25,930 bases of DNA, taken from NCBI GenBank assembly GCA_046262995.1, contig JBHELQ010000146.1, positions 1 through 25,930 of the forward strand, in the 5' to 3' direction. Each line of letters starts with the position of its first letter. Within the stretch, counting starts at the first letter, position 1. The stretch comes from JBHELQ01 sp046262995. Its GTDB lineage: Bacteria; Actinomycetota; Thermoleophilia; Solirubrobacterales; Thermoleophilaceae. The translations under genes and the position numbers were made by a program. The notes beneath the pieces were generated by a model. The model saw nothing but the letters and a program-made list of their open reading frames with translations, was not told the DNA's origin and ran no database searches. This document shows, one piece after another, positions 22,682 through 25,930 of the stretch.

Positions 22682-24490
22682 CTAGGGGTATGGGTGCGGG
22701 ATTATAGGCCCCGCCGAGCCGAGGTCGAGGCTCTGTCCCAGAAGCCTGCCGTCCACGGTGGCGCGCGGACTGCCGAGCCTTCCGAGCCCCAGCGGCTCGG
22801 AGTCGAAGCCAAAGCTGAGCGGCACGAGCCCGGGCACGAACGCCCGCACAACGTTGAACGGGCGCGTCGCCGGGGAGGAGAGGTCGACGACCAGGACGTC
22901 ACCGATCCCTCCGAGGGCGGCGCGGACGCTTCCGGGCTGCCCGCGAACATCACGGAGGTCGACGACCTCGCTCGAAGCGGTCAGGAAGGCACGGGCCCGG
23001 GAGCCTTCGGGCCCGTGGTGGAAGCGGACGTGGTCGAGCGGCGCCATCACCTCCTCCATCTCCACCGGTGTCAATACCGGAGCGGCGCCCCATTGGGTGG
23101 TGGACGCCTCGACCACCGCCTTCGCCGCGGCCAGCTCCGGGTCGTCGTGGCAGGCCGAGCCCACAGCCGTCTGGCGCCCGCGGGTCATCACGCACAGGAT
23201 CACGGGCTTGGTCTCCAGCGTCAGGTTCACGAGCTCCACGGTCCAGCCCCCCGACTCGAGCGCCCGCACGTGGTCGTCCACGCCTCCGCCGAGCGAGCGT
23301 CGCTCGATCCGCTCGCGTGAGACGGCCTGGATCCAGGTCCACATCAGCGCGTCGCGCTCGATCAACTCCCGCAGGGCGCTCTCGACGGCTTCCTCCATCG
23401 AGCCGTGGGCGGCCGCGCCCGAGTAGCCGGGGGGCGGCAGGCGCGGGCCCTCCGGATCGGCGAAGGGCGTGAATACGGATCCGGCCGGCAGCCAACGGCG
23501 ACCATCCGCGGTCGGAGTCCACAGATAGCTCCGGGAGGGGTCGAAGGCCTCCTCGGCCCGCGGCCCCTCCAGCTGGCGGCGGTTGTACGCGAACAGGGCG
23601 TCGGGCGGCACGGTGCCGTCGAGCTCCTCGGCTCGGGCGCGGACCAGCTGCTTTTCCGACAGGTCACCCACGGCGTATCGCTCGGCCGCCTCCGCCCGAG
23701 CGGTCAGCTCGGCCCGCTTCCAGCCCGCGGCCAGACCGATCGAGTGCCCGTGGCCCGTCCCCGGATGCCGCAGGTTGGGATGGGCTACGCGGGCGACGCA
23801 CATGTCGAGGGCCGGTGACGCCGCCTCCCGGCGAGGCATCGGGACGCAGCTGACCGCCGGCCCCAGCCGGTGCGCCCGTCCCGCCCCCGGCCCGCAGGCC
23901 GGCGCCGACGCGACGCTCGGCGCCGCCAGGTTCACGACGTGCAGCTGGTCCTGAGGGAGGCCCTCTGCCAGCGCGGCTGCGCGGGCCGCCGCCCCCGGCG
24001 GCGGTCGATCGCCAACGAGGGTCGCCTCACCCAGCGTGGCGATCTGGCAGTAGGCGGTCATGCGGCGGTGAGACTCCATTCCCCCGACGAAGGCACGTAG
24101 CGCCCAGCGGGCCGCTTGCGGGCGATCGGGCGGCAGCACCAGCAGCTCGTCAGCCGTCCAGGCGAGGCGCGCCACCCGGCCGCCTGTCAGCGCCGCCACC
24201 AGCGCGTCCGCGAGCTGCATGCCCCGAAGCGGTTCCGCCCCTGCCGGGGCGGGCTGAAGCGCACCGGTTCCCTCAAGCCGGTCGAGCAGCTCCCCGGCCT
24301 CCCCGACCTCCGCTCCGCTGATCTGCGCGACCGATTCGGCGTTGGTGCCCCGGCCGAGCTGGCGTACAAGGCGAACAAGCGCGTCGAGCTCCAGCTCCAC
24401 GGATACCTCGAGCTCCCGCTCGGGACCGACGACGAGCAGCCTGCCCGGCGCCACTCCGACCAGCCAGTGCGGGTTGGCGAACAGCCGCAT
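22682..24490 (-). CDS. YcaO-domain cyclodehydratase with fused N-terminal RRE-like/E1-like region
   Basis: 602 residues. Residues 1-80 (FANPHWLVGVAPGRLLVVG, then VARLVRQLG-like helix and LLDRLEGTGAL) resemble the winged-helix peptide-binding (RRE) opening of fused TOMM cyclodehydratases. Residues 90-225 look like a shortened E1/ThiF-like part without a zinc Cys tetrad. The YcaO domain runs about 226-602: AELTARAEAAERYAVGD, ESALRELIERDALMWTW (ExxERDA), and GSACHDDPELAAAKAVVEA are the ATP/Mg-binding motifs. The C-terminus is PHPYP, the PxPxP tail typical of azoline-forming YcaOs. It would phosphorylate a backbone amide to cyclise Cys (Ser/Thr) to azoline. ATG 24490 has GAGGAG 6 nt upstream. First gene of the operon with the precursor and PP-loop genes. 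Confidence 0.9.
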   Translation of the reverse strand: MRLFANPHWLVGVAPGRLLVVGPERELEVSVELELDALVRLVRQLGRGTNAESVAQISGAEVGEAGELLDRLEGTGALQPAPAGAEPLRGMQLADALVAALTGGRVARLAWTADELLVLPPDRPQAARWALRAFVGGMESHRRMTAYCQIATLGEATLVGDRPPPGAAARAAALAEGLPQDQLHVVNLAAPSVASAPACGPGAGRAHRLGPAVSCVPMPRREAASPALDMCVARVAHPNLRHPGTGHGHSIGLAAGWKRAELTARAEAAERYAVGDLSEKQLVRARAEELDGTVPPDALFAYNRRQLEGPRAEEAFDPSRSYLWTPTADGRRWLPAGSVFTPFADPEGPRLPPPGYSGAAAHGSMEEAVESALRELIERDALMWTWIQAVSRERIERRSLGGGVDDHVRALESGGWTVELVNLTLETKPVILCVMTRGRQTAVGSACHDDPELAAAKAVVEASTTQWGAAPVLTPVEMEEVMAPLDHVRFHHGPEGSRARAFLTASSEVVDLRDVRGQPGSVRAALGGIGDVLVVDLSSPATRPFNVVRAFVPGLVPLSFGFDSEPLGLGRLGSPRATVDGRLLGQSLDLGSAGPIIPHPYP

Positions 24491-24578
24491 GGTCACTCCT
24501 CTACCGCTTTCGCCGCGACGATGCAGGCGTCCCAGCGCGCGCTGACCGAGGCGAGCAGGTCCCGACCGGGGCGCCCGC

Positions 24579-24584
24579 GACAAT
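24579..24584 (+). promoter_or_regulatory. -10-like box directly before the channel gene
   Basis: GACAAT ends 6 nt before GTG 24591, so transcription could start on the first base of the start codon. No Shine-Dalgarno is present. The -35 side shows nothing convincing. Confidence 0.35.
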
Positions 24585-24590
24585 CGGCGC

Positions 24591-24980
24591 GTGCGGTTAC
24601 ACGTGCCCGTACACCGGGCGGCGCGAGAGGCGGTCGGCGTCGCGAGGGCCAGGACCGAGGCCCACCTGCATCTGCGCGACCGGCTGGCCGCGCTCCTCTG
24701 GATCACGCTGGCGGTCGACCTCGTCTGCTCGCTGCTCGCCTTCCTGCTCGAGCGCCACGAGCCGGGGACCGAGATCAGCACGTTCGGGAGCGCCGTGTTC
24801 TGGACCTCGGCCCAGCTCCTGACCGTCTCCTCCCAGATGCGAAACCCGCTGTCGGCGGGCGGGCGCGTGCTCGACATCCTGATGGAGGCCTATGCGATCA
24901 CCGTCGTGGCCGCGCTGGCGGGGTCGTTCGGCGCTTTCTTCCACCGGCGGAGCAAGGAGCGCGTGTCCGCCGGCGGCTGA
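24591..24980 (+). CDS. Two-TM ion-channel-like protein with non-canonical filter
   Basis: 129 residues. TM1 is about 32-54 (RLAALLWITLAVDLVCSLLAF), a pore-helix-like segment 66-78 (GSAVFWTSAQLLT), then TVSSQM (78-83) where K+ channels have TVGYGD, and TM2 about 93-117 (VLDILMEAYAITVVAALAGSFGAFF) ending in basic residues. The layout is that of the Ion_trans_2 (KcsA-like) fold, but the GYG filter is absent, so K+ selectivity is doubtful. GTG 24591 is the only start before the conserved part. Divergent from ycaO by about 100 bp; a role in immunity to the RiPP is speculation. Confidence 0.75.
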   Translation: MRLHVPVHRAAREAVGVARARTEAHLHLRDRLAALLWITLAVDLVCSLLAFLLERHEPGTEISTFGSAVFWTSAQLLTVSSQMRNPLSAGGRVLDILMEAYAITVVAALAGSFGAFFHRRSKERVSAGG

Positions 24981-24993
24981 CCCCACCGGTCGC

Positions 24994-25644
24994 CTAGTTC
25001 TCCTCCCGCCGCCAGCGGTCGCCGGCGGTCAGCCGCTCGAGCCCGAGCCAGGCGAAGCTGACCATGATGTCCACCAGGGTCGAGCGCGGGATGTCGCGGT
25101 GCTCGTACCACCAGGCGGCGACGCCGTTGGCGGCGGTCTTGACCATCTGGGCCACGACCTCCACCTCGGGCTTGGGCACGCTCTCGTCGACGTTCGCCTG
25201 CCCCACAGCCGCGATCGCGGCGGTCGCCCGGTGCTGGATCCGCGCCTGCGCCTTCAGGATGTCCGCGTCGGCCGCCGTCGGGTCGCGGAACAGCAGCCGC
25301 CAGGCGTACTCGTGCGTCTCGACGAACTCCAGGAAGGCGTCGAAGCCGGCCGCCAGCTGGCGGTCCAGGCTCTGCTCGCTGCTCACCCGTTCGCTCCAGA
25401 ACGAGAGCATGTCCTCGGTCTGCTTGTCGATCAGGGCGATGTGGAGGTCCTTCTTCGAGTCGAAGTGGTCGTAGATGACCGGCTTCGAGATGCCGGCCGC
25501 CTCCGCGACCTCGTCGATCGAGGTGCCCTCGTAGCCGCGTGATGCGAAAACCTCGGCGGCTGCGTCGAGAATCCGCGCCCGGCGCTCGTCTTTCGTCAGG
25601 CGGCGCCGGGAGCCGGTGCCGCCCTCCTCCCTCATGCGCCGCAT
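24994..25644 (-). CDS. TetR/AcrR family transcriptional regulator
   Basis: 216 residues from ATG 25644 (213 from ATG 25635). The N-terminal helix-turn-helix reads RARILDAAAEVFASRGYEGTSIDEVAEAAGISKPVIYDHFDSKKDLH, a canonical TetR DNA-binding domain. The C-terminal ligand domain (EYAWRLLFRDPTAADADILKAQ onward) is of the type seen in fatty-acid or lipid-responsive regulators. It is divergent from an MCE/MlaD lipid-transport gene with a palindromic site between, so it most likely represses that operon and itself. Ligand unknown. Confidence 0.93.
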   Translation of the reverse strand: MRRMREEGGTGSRRRLTKDERRARILDAAAEVFASRGYEGTSIDEVAEAAGISKPVIYDHFDSKKDLHIALIDKQTEDMLSFWSERVSSEQSLDRQLAAGFDAFLEFVETHEYAWRLLFRDPTAADADILKAQARIQHRATAAIAAVGQANVDESVPKPEVEVVAQMVKTAANGVAAWWYEHRDIPRSTLVDIMVSFAWLGLERLTAGDRWRREEN

Positions 25645-25685
25645 CTTGACACGTCAGGGGGCCGCATCCGCGCCGCGGTTCTGTC

Positions 25686-25715
25686 TTGACACGCCTACCG
25701 ACCGGTAAGTAGCCT
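25686..25715 (+). promoter_or_regulatory. Promoter of the MCE operon
   Basis: TTGACA (25686-25691 region, in TCTTGACACG) and a TAGCCT box about 18 nt on form a plausible SigA promoter reading right. The same decamer TCTTGACACG also occurs 40 bp upstream at 25644, beside the TetR start. Confidence 0.5.
25696..25707. promoter_or_regulatory. Palindromic TetR-type operator in the promoter spacer
   Basis: TACCG-AC-CGGTA is a perfect inverted repeat lying between the -35 and -10 boxes. This form and place are typical of TetR-family operators that block RNA polymerase. A second inverted repeat, CCTAC-N6-GTAGG, lies at 25719-25734. Confidence 0.6.
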
Positions 25716-25746
25716 GAACCTACGGAGCAGTAGGCGGGGTGAGCGC

Positions 25747-25785
25747 ATGACCTGGGGCAAAAGCGAGCGGGAGAGCGAGCTGTGA
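25747..25785 (+). CDS. Possible 12-codon leader ORF before the MCE gene
   Basis: ATG at 25747 encodes MTWGKSERESEL and stops at a TGA that overlaps the MCE GTG start (GTGA). GGCGGGGTGAG lies just upstream as a ribosome-binding site. It could couple translation onto the MCE gene, whose own GTG has only GAGAGCGAG in front. Confidence 0.35.
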   Translation: MTWGKSERESEL

Positions 25786-25930
25786 ACCGGCGAACCGGCT
25801 CCGCCTCGCTGGTCGCAAGCCCCGTGCTGGTCGGCACGGTGACGGTGCTGATCGTGCTGATCGCGATCTTCATCACCTTCAACGCCAACAAGGGGCTGCC
25901 GTTCGTGCCCACCTACGACCTGAACGCCGA
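25782..25930 (+). CDS. MCE/MlaD family lipid-transport protein, N-terminal fragment
   Basis: The first 49 codons of a gene that runs off the window. A short basic start (VNRRTGSASLVASP) leads into one transmembrane helix (VLVGTVTVLIVLIAIFITF) and then NANKGLPFVPTYDLNAE, the standard opening of actinobacterial MCE-domain proteins. These form periplasmic or cell-wall tubes that carry lipids, driven by an MlaE/MlaF-type ABC transporter. GTG 25782 is the start by family alignment; a short upstream ORF overlaps it. The divergent TetR gene is the likely regulator. Confidence 0.85.
   Translation, partial: MNRRTGSASLVASPVLVGTVTVLIVLIAIFITFNANKGLPFVPTYDLNA

Noticed and set aside
22682..24490. YcaO as an E. 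coli-type RimO-helper or a TfuA-dependent thioamidating enzyme
   Set aside because: It has an N-terminal RRE/E1-like part and a PxPxP tail, no TfuA is present, and a precursor-like peptide follows directly.
24994..25644. TetR gene as regulator of the RiPP operon
   Set aside because: It is separated by the channel gene, reads toward it, and its likely operator lies on the other side before the MCE gene.
1..25930. tRNA, rRNA, riboswitches, insertion sequences, attachment sites
   Set aside because: No cloverleaf with CCA-adjacent pattern, no transposase or integrase protein, and no long direct or inverted repeats were recognised by eye; small structured RNAs could still be missed.

Overview
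The window is very GC-rich, densely packed, with many GTG starts, short or absent leaders and almost no spacer DNA. Gene content (7Fe ferredoxin, Ku with a split LigD, poxvirus-type topoisomerase IB, a UvrD-like helicase fused to a Cys-rich RecB-type nuclease, a DUF2342 metalloprotease, PAC2, and a TetR gene divergent from an MCE/MlaD gene) points to an actinobacterium. Thermoleophilia/Solirubrobacterales is my best guess, inferred from content only. No rRNA, tRNA, transposase, integrase or CRISPR array was seen.

Layout. 1-1767: tail of a berberine-bridge-type FAD oxidase, a small membrane protein and an NmrA-like reductase read leftward as a coupled pair, then a divergent 7Fe ferredoxin. 1796-6658: a surface-glycan block with a GT-C-like membrane protein, a GT2 glycosyltransferase, an MOP-type flippase and an FkbM methyltransferase. 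6695-8665: Mrp/ApbC Fe-S carrier and a very basic coiled-coil protein with a clear promoter and terminator. 8707-13102: a leftward NHEJ operon, ligD(PE-LIG) > ku > ligD(POL) > zinc metalloprotease. 13083-21191: DUF488, HAD phosphatase, a Pro/Asp-rich small protein, topoisomerase IB, the helicase-nuclease with a thioesterase behind it, PAC2, and an OB-HD 3'-5' exoribonuclease-like protein.

21205-24490 is the highlight: a compact leftward operon that looks like an undescribed RiPP (ribosomally made, post-translationally modified peptide) system. It encodes a YcaO cyclodehydratase with an N-terminal RRE-like region and a C-terminal PHPYP tail, a 70-residue precursor carrying three exact-period 13-residue repeats around an invariant Glu-Cys-His-Gly-Asp, and a PP-loop (ATP-pyrophosphatase-like) protein with a CxxCxxC knuckle. 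An 18-bp perfect palindrome sits just behind the precursor gene. No azoline dehydrogenase, protease or exporter is visible, so the likely chemistry is thiazoline (not thiazole) formation at the Cys of each repeat plus an ATP-dependent step by the PP-loop protein. A two-TM channel-like protein with a non-canonical filter (TVSSQM) is divergent from ycaO.

24994-25930: TetR regulator, an operator-bearing divergent promoter region, and the start of an MCE/MlaD lipid-transport gene that runs off the window.
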